Below are positions 1-8,425 of a stretch of DNA of 64,000 nucleotides, piece after piece. Source of the DNA: Planococcus sp. ISL-109 (lineage in GTDB: Bacteria > Bacillota > Bacilli > Bacillales_A > Planococcaceae); the NCBI RefSeq assembly GCF_018613655.1, contig NZ_JAGGPW010000004.1:88499-152498 (forward strand), given 5' to 3'. The notes beneath the pieces are model-generated. The model ran no database searches. It saw only the letters and a program-made list of their open reading frames with translations, and had not been told where the DNA came from. A program made the position numbers and the translations under genes. How positions within the stretch are numbered: the first letter of the stretch is position 1; every line of letters starts with the position of its first letter.

Positions 1-2
1 AA

Positions 3-89
3 AGTTCGTTTTTAATTTTGATGATCGGGCTCGTTGTTTTCTTTGCTGCTGAATCGTTCGGAAAAAAATCAATAGAGGCAAGAGAATGA
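3..89 (+). CDS. C-terminal end of an upstream membrane protein (partial)
   Basis: An open frame enters from the left edge and ends at a TGA two bases before the next ATG. It encodes about 28 residues: a hydrophobic run (LILMIGLVVFFAA) followed by a charged tail ending in EARE. This looks like the last membrane segment of a protein that starts outside the window. The near overlap with the next gene suggests one transcript. The family cannot be named from so little sequence. Confidence 0.4.
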   Translation, partial: SSFLILMIGLVVFFAAESFGKKSIEARE

Positions 90-90
90 C

Positions 91-581
91 ATGAGGAAAA
101 TCATAGTAGCCGGTGGAGAGACCGTTGAAGTCGAGTGCTTGAGCTGCGCGATGGTCAAAGGCTTGATCCAATCCGAAGGCGGAGTTGTAGTGGAAACGGA
201 ACATTTCCATGCCCGTCAAGGCGTGGCGTATTCAATTCCGGGCTTGATCATCCTCGCGTCCAAGCGCCATCTGAAATGCTTGGATGAATTGACGGAAGCG
301 GAGCGGCTCGATTACATAGATATTCTGTCGAAAATCAGGAAGCGCAGCGCGACGTCCTGGGCATCGAGGCGGTCTATTATTTCTACAACGAAGACATGAC
401 ACATCATTTCCACGCATGGATGGTTCCGCGTTATGATTGGATGTGCGAATTCGGGCGTTCCGTCGAATGGGTCCAGCCGGTATTGTTGCATGCGCGAAAC
501 GAGATGAATGATGAAGAGAATATAGCTGAAGTGAGAAAAGCGATCGCTATGTTAACAGAAGCGCTAAACAGGGAATCTTAA
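91..581 (+). pseudogene. HIT family hydrolase, frameshifted
   Basis: Two frames together make one HIT-family (histidine triad) nucleotide hydrolase of about 163 residues. The first frame runs from the ATG at 91 to about 335. The second continues as QEAQRDVLGIEAVYYFYNED and holds the triad-like HHFHAWMVPR. Inserting one base near 336, in AAAATCAGG, restores a continuous reading. The break is therefore a single-base deletion, or a sequencing error, rather than two separate genes. HIT proteins usually hydrolyse nucleoside phosphoramidates or dinucleoside polyphosphates; the substrate here is unknown. The start lies two bases after the preceding stop. Confidence 0.75.
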
Positions 582-604
582 TCATACATAGAGCAGGAGG
601 TGCA

Positions 605-1078
605 ATGAAGTTGAAGAAGCTCCAAAAACACAAAACAGAGCTAAGCTCTCAAGACGATATTTGGAATGCGGTCATTGAAGCGATTGGTGAAATGGATTTG
701 CCGATGGAGCCAGGCGCCCGGAAGGATACATTCTTGGCGTTCCATTATTATTCCACTATGGAAAGTGGCGGACATAAGAGCCTGCTGGATGCTTTCTTTG
801 AGTATGTACAAGAAATTGGAGCCGAGCATTTTTTAACTGAACTTACTACCGCGCTCGAACGCATAGGGGCGGAGCATTATGCCCGGTTTGAGCGGGAATA
901 CGGGAAAGAAATGTGGTATCAGTTTGTTGCACTAGAACATGGCGAAACAGACGAAGCTGCGTTTTACAAAGTGATCGAGCAGGCGGACCAGGCGTATTAC
1001 GAGCTGGGGAATTCCTTGGAGCAAGTATTGGCGGCTCATTTTGTTGCTGTTCACGAACAGCTGATCGATATCATTTAG
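605..1078 (+). CDS. Hypothetical protein, DMP19/DUF4375-like
   Basis: A 157-residue soluble, acidic protein with no signal peptide or membrane segment. The start at 605 follows GCAGGAGGTGCA, a strong ribosome binding site. The segment FHYYSTMESGGHKSLLDAF resembles the conserved core of DMP19-like (DUF4375) proteins, where a tyrosine and GGH/GGF motif precedes a helical region. The rest is predicted helical and rich in Glu and Ala. No enzymatic residues are evident and the function is unknown. It sits between two disrupted genes in the same direction, so it may share their transcript. Confidence 0.55.
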   Translation: MKLKKLQKHKTELSSQDDIWNAVIEAIGEMDLPMEPGARKDTFLAFHYYSTMESGGHKSLLDAFFEYVQEIGAEHFLTELTTALERIGAEHYARFEREYGKEMWYQFVALEHGETDEAAFYKVIEQADQAYYELGNSLEQVLAAHFVAVHEQLIDII

Positions 1079-1103
1079 AATATACAGGTGGACGGGGCAG
1101 GCA

Positions 1104-1686
1104 AATGAAACTATTCGATGCACATTTACATAAGCTTGGCGACAAATTCGTTCGTCGGTATCACGCAATTGCCGTCTACTGCATCGAATGAAGAGATCCT
1201 TGAGTTACATAATAAAGGGATACGCACGCTGCGCTTTAATGTGAACCGGGGGGCTCGGAAACCATTGTGCAACTGGATCATTTCGCCAGGCGTGTGTACG
1301 AAATCGCAGGATGGCATGCAGAACTGTATATCAATTCGAAAGATCTCGGTGAATTGAAAGAGACGATCGAGCGCTTGACTGCAGTTTCCATCGATCACCT
1401 CGGCTTGTCGAAAGACGGATTTCCCGAGTTATTGTCGTTAGTGGAGCAAGGCGTCAAAGTGAAAGCGACCGGATTTGGCCGGATTGATTTTGACCAGGCT
1501 TCCGCAGTTCGCACGATTCATGAGCTCGATCCCGAAGCGCTGCTGTTCGGCACAGACCTGCCATCGACGCGTGTGAAAACTCCGTTTCAAGCGAGTGATA
1601 TAACTTTGATCCAAGAAACCTTAGGAGAGAAACAAGCAGAGAAAGTTCTCTATAAAAATGCATTGAAGTGGTACAGAATCGAATAA
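1104..1686 (+). pseudogene. Metal-dependent amidohydrolase, deleted and frameshifted
   Basis: The remnant starts with MKLFDAHLH, the metal-binding DxHxH opening of TIM-barrel amidohydrolases. At 1132-1137 (AAGCTT) the reading jumps to a second frame beginning near FVGITQLPSTASNEEIL. About 60 residues expected in this family appear to be missing there. A further frameshift near 1250-1265 moves the reading into a third frame, which runs to 1686 and contains SIDHLGLSKDG and LLFGTDLPSTR, the C-terminal metal-site region. Intact relatives have about 270-280 residues; roughly 190 are recoverable. Three frames and a deletion mean no functional product. Confidence 0.75.
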
Positions 1687-1697
1687 ACTTTCACCTC

Positions 1698-1737
1698 AAC
1701 CAGCATCCCGCCGAGAGCAAATGGGATGCTGGTTTTT
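1698..1737 (+). terminator. Rho-independent terminator after the amidohydrolase remnant
   Basis: A stem built from CCAGCATCCC and GGGATGCTGG with a short loop is followed by TTTTTCG. It lies 12 bases after the stop at 1686 and separates the first gene group from the MerR regulator. Confidence 0.85.
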
Positions 1738-1754
1738 CGTTCGAAAAGAAAGGC

Positions 1755-1785
1755 TTGTGCTTTACGTTAACGTCAATGCTAAACT
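1755..1785 (+). promoter_or_regulatory. MerR-type promoter with 19-bp spacer and palindromic operator
   Basis: A -35-like TTGTGC (1755-1760) and a -10 TAAACT (1780-1785) are separated by 19 bases, the overlong spacing typical of MerR-activated promoters. The spacer holds TTTACGTTAACGTCAA, an almost perfect inverted repeat centred on GTTAAC. It lies 36 bp upstream of the MerR gene at 1821, which suggests autoregulation of the regulator and the acyl-CoA genes behind it. Similar ACGTTAACGT-type boxes are known for MerR regulators of branched-chain and fatty acid catabolism (LiuR type). Confidence 0.7.
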
Positions 1786-1820
1786 GGAAATATCAAAAAA
1801 ATCAGACAGGGAGGCGGGAG

Positions 1821-2204
1821 ATGAAAACAATACGGGAAGCCTCAGAGGAGTTCGGAGTGACGACGCGCACGATCCGCTACTACGAAGAGTTGGGCATGCT
1901 CAAGCCGGAGCGGACAACCGCGAATCAACGCCTGTTCTCGAGTGCCGAAATCGCGAAACTGAAACTGATCGACAGAGGCAAGAAATACGGATTCACCTTA
2001 GACGAAATCAAGGAAATGGTGCTGTTGTTCGATGCGGACCGTTCCGGAAAAAAGCAGCTCGAGCGGACGATCGAATACGGTCAAAAGCAGATCCGAGTGA
2101 TGGAACAACGCATCGAAGAACTCGAAAAGACGAAATCAGAGATGGAATTCCTGCTTGGCGAGTTCTCAGAAAAACTATCAAAACTTAAGGGGATGGAGAA
2201 ATGA
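1821..2204 (+). CDS. MerR family transcriptional regulator
   Basis: A 127-residue regulator. The start at 1821 was chosen because GGAGGCGGGAG lies just upstream and the protein then opens with the MerR helix-turn-helix (TIREASEEFGVTTRTIRYYE, residues 3-22). A second DNA-contacting wing (LKPERTTANQRLF) follows, and then a long C-terminal coiled coil (about residues 75-120). There is no large effector domain. This matches short LiuR-type regulators that control acyl-CoA and branched-chain acid catabolism. Its last codons overlap the next start (ATGA at 2201), so it is co-transcribed with the acyl-CoA synthetase remnant and the dehydrogenase, its likely targets. Confidence 0.85.
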   Translation: MKTIREASEEFGVTTRTIRYYEELGMLKPERTTANQRLFSSAEIAKLKLIDRGKKYGFTLDEIKEMVLLFDADRSGKKQLERTIEYGQKQIRVMEQRIEELEKTKSEMEFLLGEFSEKLSKLKGMEK

Positions 2205-2529
2205 ATATTTCACAATTGCTCGAGCGCAATGCGCGGAAATATCCAGACAATGAGGCAGTGGTCGGAATGGGCCAGCGCCTGACATTCCGGGAAATGGACA
2301 GGCTTGTAAACAACGTAGCTTACGCTTTAAGGAAGCGGGGCATCGGGCGCGAAGACAAAGTGGTTTTGTTCATGCCGAACGTACCGGAATTCGTGGTCTC
2401 TTATTTTGCCGCGCAGCGTGTGAATGCGGTCGTCGTGCCGGTCAGCGCAAAATTAGGGCAAAAAGAAATCGAATACATTTTGGATCATTGAAAATCCTCA
2501 AGCAGCCGCTGCGGGAAAGGAGTGTTTAA
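2201..2529 (+). pseudogene. Acyl-CoA synthetase (AMP-forming), large internal deletion
   Basis: The first 96 residues match the N-terminus of AMP-dependent acyl-CoA ligases: NISQLLERNARKYPDNEAVV, then the segment around VLFMPNVPEFV. The reading stops at 2491. The next 13 codons in another frame (KILKQPLRERSV then TAA, 2491-2529) are the expected extreme C-terminus, including the GKxLKxxLR lysine region. So about 1.2 kb coding for the AMP-binding core is missing, with only head and tail joined near 2488. Intact enzymes have about 500 residues. The product cannot activate fatty acids. The gene lies between the MerR regulator and the acyl-CoA dehydrogenase. Confidence 0.85.
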
Positions 2530-4203
2530 ATGGTCGTATTAAAAGGTGCAGCACCAACGGGTGAACGCAATTTCTACGAACGGGACGAGACTTTGAAGAA
2601 GATTTTGGCGGAAAGCTTGCCGGATGATTTTTACCGCTATGCAGACCGCGAACTCACCTCTTTCGGTAAGCTCGCGGCAAACGACATCGATGAACGTGCA
2701 CGCTATACCGACCGTGAAGGCGCGCCTCGGCTCGAGAAATACAACCGGCTCGGTGAAGACATTTCGCATGTGTGGGTCAACGAAGGCTATAAAAAAACGG
2801 TCGACGAAACCTACCGAACGGGCATCGTCGGCTATGTCCACAAGGAAATTCCCGAACTCGGAACTAAAGGCAATTACCTATACAGCTTTGCGCAAGGCTA
2901 CCTATTGTCGCAATCAGAACCCGGCTTTTACTGCCCAGTGACCTTAACGATGGCAACGGCATATCTGCTCGATCATTATGCAGACGAAGACGTTAAGGCG
3001 CGGTTCTTGCCACATGTGTGTGCAACAGGTGACACGGAACTGTTTGAAGGCGCGACGTTTTTGACCGAGCGGCAAGGCGGTTCGGACGTCGGAGCGAACG
3101 TGGTGCAAGCACTCCAATCCGAAGACGGCTACCGGCTTTACGGGGAGAAATATTTCGCATCGAATGCCGGCATGGCGGGTGTGGCGATGGTGCTTGCCCG
3201 CTTAGAAGGTGCACCGAAAGGGTCGAAAGGGCTCACTTTGTTCGCTGTGCCGTGGAAAGTGGACGGCAAACTGAACGGCATCAGCATTCGCCGGTTGAAA
3301 GACAAGCTCGGCGTCCGGGCGGTGCCATCGGGTGAAGTTGAGTTTGACGGAGCACAGGCATTTGTCGTCGGAGACCCGAAAAATGGCCTCAAGTATATGA
3401 TGGAAGCGCTGAATTTATCCCGTATCTGCAACGCAGTCGCGTCGATCGGCATCATGAAGCGGGCACTCGATGAAGCTGCTGAATACGCAGAGCGCCGCAA
3501 TGCGTTCGGACAAAAGTTGAGCGAGTTTCCGATGGTGCAGGACAGCCTAATGAAACTGCGCGCAAAGCAGGAGTTTGAAACGGCAGCGATTTTTGAAGGG
3601 ATCGGCTTGTATGACCGGGTCACAGCAGGAGACGCCACGCAGGAAGAGCAAGTGCTGAACCGCTTGCTCATTGCGATTTTGAAAAAAGAATCAGCTGAAC
3701 AAGCGATCCATTTTTCGCATGAAGCGATCGAAATGCACGGTGGCAACGGTTATATCGAAGATTTCGTCACGCCGCGTTTATTGCGGGACGCGCAAGTATT
3801 GACGGTTTGGGAAGGTACGGCGAACATTCTCGGCCTCGAGCTGATGCGCCTCGTAAATAAATTCGGAGCACATGAGTTGTTTATTTGCCATGTCAAAGAA
3901 CGTCTTGCAAAACTGCAGACGACTGTTGATGTGGAACTGCTGCAGGAGAAAACGAAAAATCTGCACGAGGAGCTGACGGCATTCGCAGGATTCGATGCAG
4001 CCCTCCAAAGTTTTGACGCGAAGAATTTGATGCAGAAAATGGCGCGGCTTTTTGAAAACACAGTTGCGCTCGAGTGGGCAGGAAAACACGGGGGCATCTA
4101 CACGCCGCTCGCCGAGATTTTCACCGAGCTGACGTGGAATACACGTAGTACGGGCGGGGAAATGAAGACGGTGAAATATTTCAAACAAGTGATGGGCAAG
4201 TAG
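2530..4203 (+). CDS. Acyl-CoA dehydrogenase (AidB-like long form)
   Basis: A 557-residue flavoprotein. Its N-terminal extension of about 150 residues resembles AidB-type acyl-CoA dehydrogenases rather than the usual 380-residue enzymes. Visible landmarks are the FAD-binding TFLTERQGGSDVGAN (about 175-190), the middle beta domain, and the C-terminal helical domain with AIEMHGGNGYIEDF and TVWEGTANILGLE (about 400-440). It would oxidise acyl-CoA substrates to enoyl-CoA with FAD in the cytoplasm; the chain length cannot be told. The start directly follows the synthetase tail stop (TAAATG) and is served by GGAAAGGAG. It belongs to the MerR-led transcript and is its intact enzyme. Confidence 0.92.
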   Translation: MVVLKGAAPTGERNFYERDETLKKILAESLPDDFYRYADRELTSFGKLAANDIDERARYTDREGAPRLEKYNRLGEDISHVWVNEGYKKTVDETYRTGIVGYVHKEIPELGTKGNYLYSFAQGYLLSQSEPGFYCPVTLTMATAYLLDHYADEDVKARFLPHVCATGDTELFEGATFLTERQGGSDVGANVVQALQSEDGYRLYGEKYFASNAGMAGVAMVLARLEGAPKGSKGLTLFAVPWKVDGKLNGISIRRLKDKLGVRAVPSGEVEFDGAQAFVVGDPKNGLKYMMEALNLSRICNAVASIGIMKRALDEAAEYAERRNAFGQKLSEFPMVQDSLMKLRAKQEFETAAIFEGIGLYDRVTAGDATQEEQVLNRLLIAILKKESAEQAIHFSHEAIEMHGGNGYIEDFVTPRLLRDAQVLTVWEGTANILGLELMRLVNKFGAHELFICHVKERLAKLQTTVDVELLQEKTKNLHEELTAFAGFDAALQSFDAKNLMQKMARLFENTVALEWAGKHGGIYTPLAEIFTELTWNTRSTGGEMKTVKYFKQVMGK

Positions 4204-4207
4204 ACGA

Positions 4208-4248
4208 AAGACCGGCTGCAAGGGAATTTGCAGCCGGTTATTTTTCTG
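4208..4248 (+). terminator. Terminator after the acyl-CoA dehydrogenase
   Basis: The stem ACCGGCTGCAA/TTGCAGCCGGT with a short loop is followed by TATTTTT. It closes the MerR-acyl-CoA operon. Confidence 0.9.
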
Positions 4249-4368
4249 TCTTATAGCGAGTGAGTATTTGGATAAGCTAATTTCAATAAGTCACCATTGG
4301 TCCGGTTTCAAGAGAACCTTCCCGCTCTCAAAACGTCCAGTTAGTAACAAAGTCAAAGGGGTGGAGAC

Positions 4369-4563
4369 ATGGGCTTTTGGTATATGCTGCTATTATTCAT
4401 CGGCATTTGTCTATTGTTTGCAGGAATGATGCCTAAAATAGGTTTTTCGCTCGGCGTCAAAGCCAGCTTTTTGCTGACAGGCGCTGTTTGCATCGGTGTC
4501 TCACTCTTCATGTTTTCACCTGGAAGTGCAGAGATCATCGCAGATTTTCTCGATTTGGAATAA
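4369..4563 (+). CDS. Small two-helix membrane protein
   Basis: A 64-residue protein with two predicted membrane helices (about residues 4-24 and 33-50) and a short acidic tail ending in DFLDLE. The start is supported by AAAGGGGTGGAGAC just upstream. It stands alone between a terminator and the next gene. I do not recognise the family; it has no motif beyond the hydrophobic segments. Confidence 0.6.
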   Translation: MGFWYMLLLFIGICLLFAGMMPKIGFSLGVKASFLLTGAVCIGVSLFMFSPGSAEIIADFLDLE

Positions 4564-4686
4564 CAAGTGGAGTGAATTGTAGACAAAGAAAGACAGAATC
4601 TTTCATGTGTTCGAGTCCTTGAGCATTTTCATACGCCTTCCGTTTAGAGAACTGTACAATGGAGAGGTAAAGGAGTGCTTAAACTA

Positions 4687-5694
4687 ATGACACAAAAAAC
4701 ATTTCAGCAGATTCCGGTTGCGGTGCTCGATTTGGCGCCGATCAATGAGGGCAGTACTGCAACGGAATCATTTGCAAATAGCGTAGAACTTGCACAGCAC
4801 GTCGAAAAACTTGGATTTAACCGCTACTGGTTGGCGGAGCATCACAATATGCCGGGGATCGGCAGTTCAGCGACGTCGGTATTGATTGGGCATATCGCAG
4901 GAAATACGAAAACGATCCGTGTCGGTTCTGGCGGCGTCATGCTGCCGAACCACGCACCGCTCGTCATTGCGGAACAGTTTGGGACGCTCGCTTCACTGTA
5001 CCCGGACCGCATCGACCTTGGCCTTGGCCGTGCGCCGGGGAGCGATCAGGCGACCGCTTATGCACTGCGCCGCTCTCTCCACAGCACCGGCGATGAATTT
5101 CCTCAGCAAGTGATGGAACTGGAGAATTATTTCTCTAAGAACCCAGTCGGCAAAGTGCAGGCGTATCCCGGAACCGGCATGAATATTCCGCTTTGGCTTC
5201 TCGGCTCCAGCGGGTTCAGCGCACAGCTCGCCGCCCAAAAAGGATTGCCGTTTTCATTCGCCAGCCATTTTGCGCCGGACTTTACGATGCAGGCGCTGCA
5301 GTTGTATCACCAAAAATTCAAGCCGTCTGCCGCGTTGGATAGCCCGTACGCGATGGTCGGCGTGTCGCTCATCGTGGCCGATACGCAGGAGCGGGCGGAA
5401 TGGCTGGCCACGTCTTCCCAGCAGCAAATGTTCGCGTTGATGCGCGGCGAACCGACGACATTCCAGCCGCCGATTGATGATCTCGGATCGGTTTGGACAC
5501 CGCGGGAAATTGCGATGTTCCGTGAAAAACTGAAATCCGATTCGATGATTATCGGCACGCCGGAATTGGTCCGTGAGAAGCTCGCGGCATTCCTCACCAA
5601 AACGCGCGCCAACGAAGTGATCGTCAATTCACCAGTGTTTTACCTGGAAGACCGCTTGCATTCGTACACGTTGCTTGCGGATATGATGGCATAA
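4687..5694 (+). CDS. LLM class flavin-dependent oxidoreductase (MsnO8-type)
   Basis: A 335-residue luciferase-like monooxygenase with the TIM-barrel pattern of the family. It opens with [15 protein letters not shown], followed by [37 protein letters not shown] and [11 protein letters not shown] (about residues 100-115). Such enzymes use reduced FMN or F420 and oxygen; this subgroup (MsnO8) has no well-defined substrate in Firmicutes. The ATG at 4687 is preferred over an in-frame GTG at 4675, because the GTG overlaps the AAAGGAG ribosome binding site. It is a single-gene unit with its own terminator. Confidence 0.88.
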   Translation: MTQKTFQQIPVAVLDLAPINEGSTATESFANSVELAQHVEKLGFNRYWLAEHHNMPGIGSSATSVLIGHIAGNTKTIRVGSGGVMLPNHAPLVIAEQFGTLASLYPDRIDLGLGRAPGSDQATAYALRRSLHSTGDEFPQQVMELENYFSKNPVGKVQAYPGTGMNIPLWLLGSSGFSAQLAAQKGLPFSFASHFAPDFTMQALQLYHQKFKPSAALDSPYAMVGVSLIVADTQERAEWLATSSQQQMFALMRGEPTTFQPPIDDLGSVWTPREIAMFREKLKSDSMIIGTPELVREKLAAFLTKTRANEVIVNSPVFYLEDRLHSYTLLADMMA

Positions 5695-5696
5695 CA

Positions 5697-5731
5697 ACTA
5701 GCACCAGCTCAGGAGCTGGTGCTTTTTCAAT
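5697..5731 (+). terminator. Terminator after the LLM oxidoreductase
   Basis: AGCACCAGCTC and GAGCTGGTGCT form a strong stem followed by TTTTTC, four bases after the stop at 5694. Confidence 0.9.
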
Positions 5732-5762
5732 AGAAAAACCCCCTCCGTAAAGAAGGGGGAAT
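5732..5762 (-). terminator. Terminator for the minus-strand 90-residue gene
   Basis: Read on the minus strand, CCCCCTTCTTTACGGAGGGGG is a stem-loop followed by TTTTTC. It lies directly beyond the stop of the repeat protein gene. Confidence 0.8.
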
Positions 5763-5764
5763 GA

Positions 5765-6037
5765 TCAGTGAAGGTCTTGCGGTTTTTCTTTTTCGTGTTT
5801 TGATATTTGCATTTCGATGTCTTCATCGTTTCTTGCGTAATCCGGACCGCCTTCGCCAATCATGTTCAGAATTGAGTCGAACTCTTCAGCGAGCCAGTCT
5901 TTCAACTCTTTTGGTTCCATGTCATCGTCGATACTTGCGTAATCTGGACCACCTTCACCGATCATGTTCAGAATCGAGTTGAACTCTTCATCGAGCCGCA
6001 GTTCCACTTCTTTTCGTTCCACCCATTTGCGTTCCAT
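5765..6037 (-). CDS. Small acidic protein with an internal 18-residue duplication
   Basis: A 90-residue protein starting MERKWVERKEVEL at the ATG preceded by AAGGAGGGTAATC, an excellent ribosome binding site. The longer open frame upstream of this ATG has no such site. The protein contains the unit EEFNSILNMIGEGGPDYA followed about 33 residues later by the near-identical EEFDSILNMIGEGGPDYA. The two are joined by an acidic linker, and a charged tail follows. There is no signal peptide or membrane helix. I do not recognise a family. The exact repetition at protein level, with synonymous differences at DNA level, suggests selection on a repeated binding motif. Confidence 0.75.
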   Translation of the reverse strand: MERKWVERKEVELRLDEEFNSILNMIGEGGPDYASIDDDMEPKELKDWLAEEFDSILNMIGEGGPDYARNDEDIEMQISKHEKEKPQDLH

Positions 6038-6177
6038 GATGATTACCCTCCTTCGTATGCAAATCGCAAGAACGACGGACTTTTCTTTTGTCACCCCAAT
6101 TATACAGAGTATTCTGTCTTTTTGGTAATCTTTTGACTTGAAAGGTTGAAACATTTTTTGCTTGTCAGCTGCTCAAT

Positions 6178-6214
6178 GAAAAACCCCTGGCCGCATGAAA
6201 ACGGTCAGGGGTTT
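6178..6214 (-). terminator. Terminator for the anchored protein gene
   Basis: ACCCCTGGCCG and CGGTCAGGGGT form a stem around a GCATGAAAA loop. On the minus strand the stem is followed by a T-rich stretch. Confidence 0.8.
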
Positions 6215-6219
6215 GTATG

Positions 6220-7089
6220 TTATTCGGCTAAATATTGTTCCATCGATTCGAAATAGCGCGCAGACGTTTGTTCGAACCATTCCGCGTAGGCTGCTTCAGG
6301 CTGTTGAGGAATCGCGTAGGCGAGCTCGGTCCGCAGGTCATCCGTCAATGCGATTTTTTGGCGAGGCCCGACAGGTGTCAGCCAGTTGAACTGTTCACGT
6401 CGGTTCGTGTTCGCAAATTGGACCCAGTCGGTTTCCGTTTCAGGGGAATCAAAAAGCGCATCGGCCGATAAAAGCATCCAGCTTTCGCTCTGGTGCTTCG
6501 GCGGAAGCCAGAAGTTTTTTGACAAGACGCCTTCTTCAACGGCGAAATCATGGATCTCGTGGCGCAGTTCCTGCACGCGTTCGCCGTTGCCGAGTGTTAG
6601 TCCGCGGGAGACGTAAATATTACCGACCAATGTCTCGGTGCTGTCAGTTCTGACAACGCCGAACGGGTTGCGTGTCACATCGTTCCCATATGTCTGCTCA
6701 TCGCTTTGGAGCATCGGCTCTTCGTTCCAACGGGTGACGACCGCATCTTCTAGACCGTTGAGATTCATCGACATGGTAAAGGGCATCCATCCGGTGTTAT
6801 CGACTTTATCGAACAGCATAATGTCGCCGTTGGGCAATTGCTGCTCGGTAATGGTCAGTGAGCCGATCGAGAGGGTGAGGAGGCTCAGCGCATGGACATT
6901 TTCTGTCACATCGCCGGTCGTTTCCGTTTGGGCTTCGCCGATTGTGATGAATTGCGGCTTATCGATGCTGATTTCAACATCTCCATTCGTATAAAGTGTT
7001 TCTTCGCTTTTCAAAAACATGACGGCTGTAAAAACGATCAGCACCATGAAGAACAATGTAATAACCAATATGACGATTTTTTTGAACAC
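6220..7089 (-). CDS. Exported or membrane-anchored protein of unknown function
   Basis: About 289 residues with one N-terminal hydrophobic segment (IVILVITLFFMVLIVFTAVM, about residues 5-24) and no lipobox. This indicates a signal anchor and an extracytoplasmic body. The body is acidic and Gln/Asn/Thr-rich, with no cysteines evident and no motif I recognise. The GTG at 7089 is chosen because GAGGTGG lies about 6 bases upstream; an in-frame GTG further upstream overlaps that site. It is a single gene between a terminator and a divergent permease gene. Confidence 0.7.
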   Translation of the reverse strand: MFKKIVILVITLFFMVLIVFTAVMFLKSEETLYTNGDVEISIDKPQFITIGEAQTETTGDVTENVHALSLLTLSIGSLTITEQQLPNGDIMLFDKVDNTGWMPFTMSMNLNGLEDAVVTRWNEEPMLQSDEQTYGNDVTRNPFGVVRTDSTETLVGNIYVSRGLTLGNGERVQELRHEIHDFAVEEGVLSKNFWLPPKHQSESWMLLSADALFDSPETETDWVQFANTNRREQFNWLTPVGPRQKIALTDDLRTELAYAIPQQPEAAYAEWFEQTSARYFESMEQYLAE

Positions 7090-7184
7090 TATTTCCACCT
7101 CAAGTTTCGGGTATTTCCTGCCTTACCGATTATAGCATGGCAGCTGGCCGAATTCCGGGTGGAGTTTTGAGCATCACATGAACA

Positions 7185-8393
7185 ATGGGTGAATGTTGCT
7201 CGGGCTTTCGGGGAAAGCTCGAACAATATTGTAGTGCAATTATTTCAGCGTGCTGTGCAGTAGATGGGCCATCCAAGAGCACAATCACTGATCTGTGGCC
7301 AGTAATCGAGCCGGTAAGTTCCGGTTCACCCTCAAGTTCTTCTGCGATATCATTAAACAGGTCGAATCCAACAGCGTTTTCGTATGTAGGGCATGAATCG
7401 ACAAGCTTGAACCTTACTGAACCAATCTATGCTGATGCCTCGATGAGCGACACAGAGATGCAGGAATGGCTCGAACGACTGAATGCGGAACAGCGATTTT
7501 TGTTTGAGCTCATGCCGGAATCACTTGCGCGGGAGCATGTGGCAGAAGGGGATGTTCCACAAGCTGTCAAGTTGCTCGAAGCCGATTACCGTTTAGTGGT
7601 CGGCAGAGAAGATTCGTCCCGCTTTGCCTTGGATTCATTCCTGCGCCGTTCATACACAGAAGAGCTGCGCTTGAGAAATGCGGAGCAGCAGACACCCGGC
7701 ATCCGGGAACAAGTGGAAGGATCGCTTTCTGACCCTGCGCTGACGCTTTCCGTTGCATCAGCCCAAGGAGCGCAAGACAGCTTTCAGTATGATGGCGAAC
7801 TTCAGTTATTATTCGGCATGACTTTGTTCTTTGTTATCTACACGATCATGTTCAGCCTTGTGCGCATCGTCGATGAAAAACGGACCGGCACATGGAGCCG
7901 CATGATCATTTCACCGGCAACAAAATGGCAAATATACCTCGGCCATCTCGGCTATAGTTTTTTGATCGGCTTTTCACAGATCAGCTTGATCTTTCTATTA
8001 TTCCGTTTTGCTTTCGGGTTTGATCTTGGGGAACATTTCTGGCTCTTGATCTTGATTGCGGCTTGCTATACATTTTCCATCGTCGCACTTGGGCTGTTGA
8101 TCATGTCGCTCATCACGAAACCCCAGCAGCTCGGCGCGGTCATTCCGATCATTGCGACGGGAATGGCGATGGTCGGCGGAGCATTTTGGCCAACGGAGCT
8201 GGTGAGCAATGAAGTCCTGCTGACAATCGCCAAAGTCTTGCCGATTACGTATGGACTGGAAGCATTAAAAAGTGTCGCGGTTTACGGCAACGGTTTCGAA
8301 TCGATTGTTTTGCCGCCTGCACTATTGCTCGGATTCGGCGGCGTCTGCATGGCGATTGCCATCCGTCTATTGGAATGGCGGACCACTCCATGA
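7185..8393 (+). CDS. ABC-2 type permease, 5-prime third replaced (probably defective)
   Basis: From about 7404 onward the frame encodes a typical ABC-2 permease: an extracytoplasmic domain (LERLNAEQRFLFELMPESLA region) and then six hydrophobic segments starting LLFGMTLFFVIYTIMFSLV. The signature loop IVDEKRTGTWSRM and SLITKPQQLGAVIPI are also present. The part before AAGCTT (7402-7407) lacks the expected first membrane helix and reads as low-quality sequence (PSKSTITDLWPVIEPVSSGS). No ATP-binding partner gene is adjacent. The N-terminus has therefore probably been lost by rearrangement, and the annotated start at 7185 is only the open frame limit. Intact permeases would have about 370-400 native residues, with the first helix near residue 20. 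Confidence 0.65.
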   Translation: MGECCSGFRGKLEQYCSAIISACCAVDGPSKSTITDLWPVIEPVSSGSPSSSSAISLNRSNPTAFSYVGHESTSLNLTEPIYADASMSDTEMQEWLERLNAEQRFLFELMPESLAREHVAEGDVPQAVKLLEADYRLVVGREDSSRFALDSFLRRSYTEELRLRNAEQQTPGIREQVEGSLSDPALTLSVASAQGAQDSFQYDGELQLLFGMTLFFVIYTIMFSLVRIVDEKRTGTWSRMIISPATKWQIYLGHLGYSFLIGFSQISLIFLLFRFAFGFDLGEHFWLLILIAACYTFSIVALGLLIMSLITKPQQLGAVIPIIATGMAMVGGAFWPTELVSNEVLLTIAKVLPITYGLEALKSVAVYGNGFESIVLPPALLLGFGGVCMAIAIRLLEWRTTP

Positions 8394-8395
8394 AA

Positions 8396-8425
8396 AAAAG
8401 AACCGCAATTTGCGGTTCTTTTTTA
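8396..8425. terminator. Bidirectional terminator between the permease and HAD genes
   Basis: AAAGAACCGCAATTTGCGGTTCTTTTTT is a symmetric stem-loop with A and T runs on both sides. It serves the permease (plus) and the HAD phosphatase (minus). Confidence 0.9.

Noticed and set aside
7130..7407. Minus-strand open run of about 90 codons under the permease 5-prime end
   Set aside because: It is coherent but has no start codon and no recognisable family, and chance open runs of this size occur. Kept only as a clue in the rearrangement finding.
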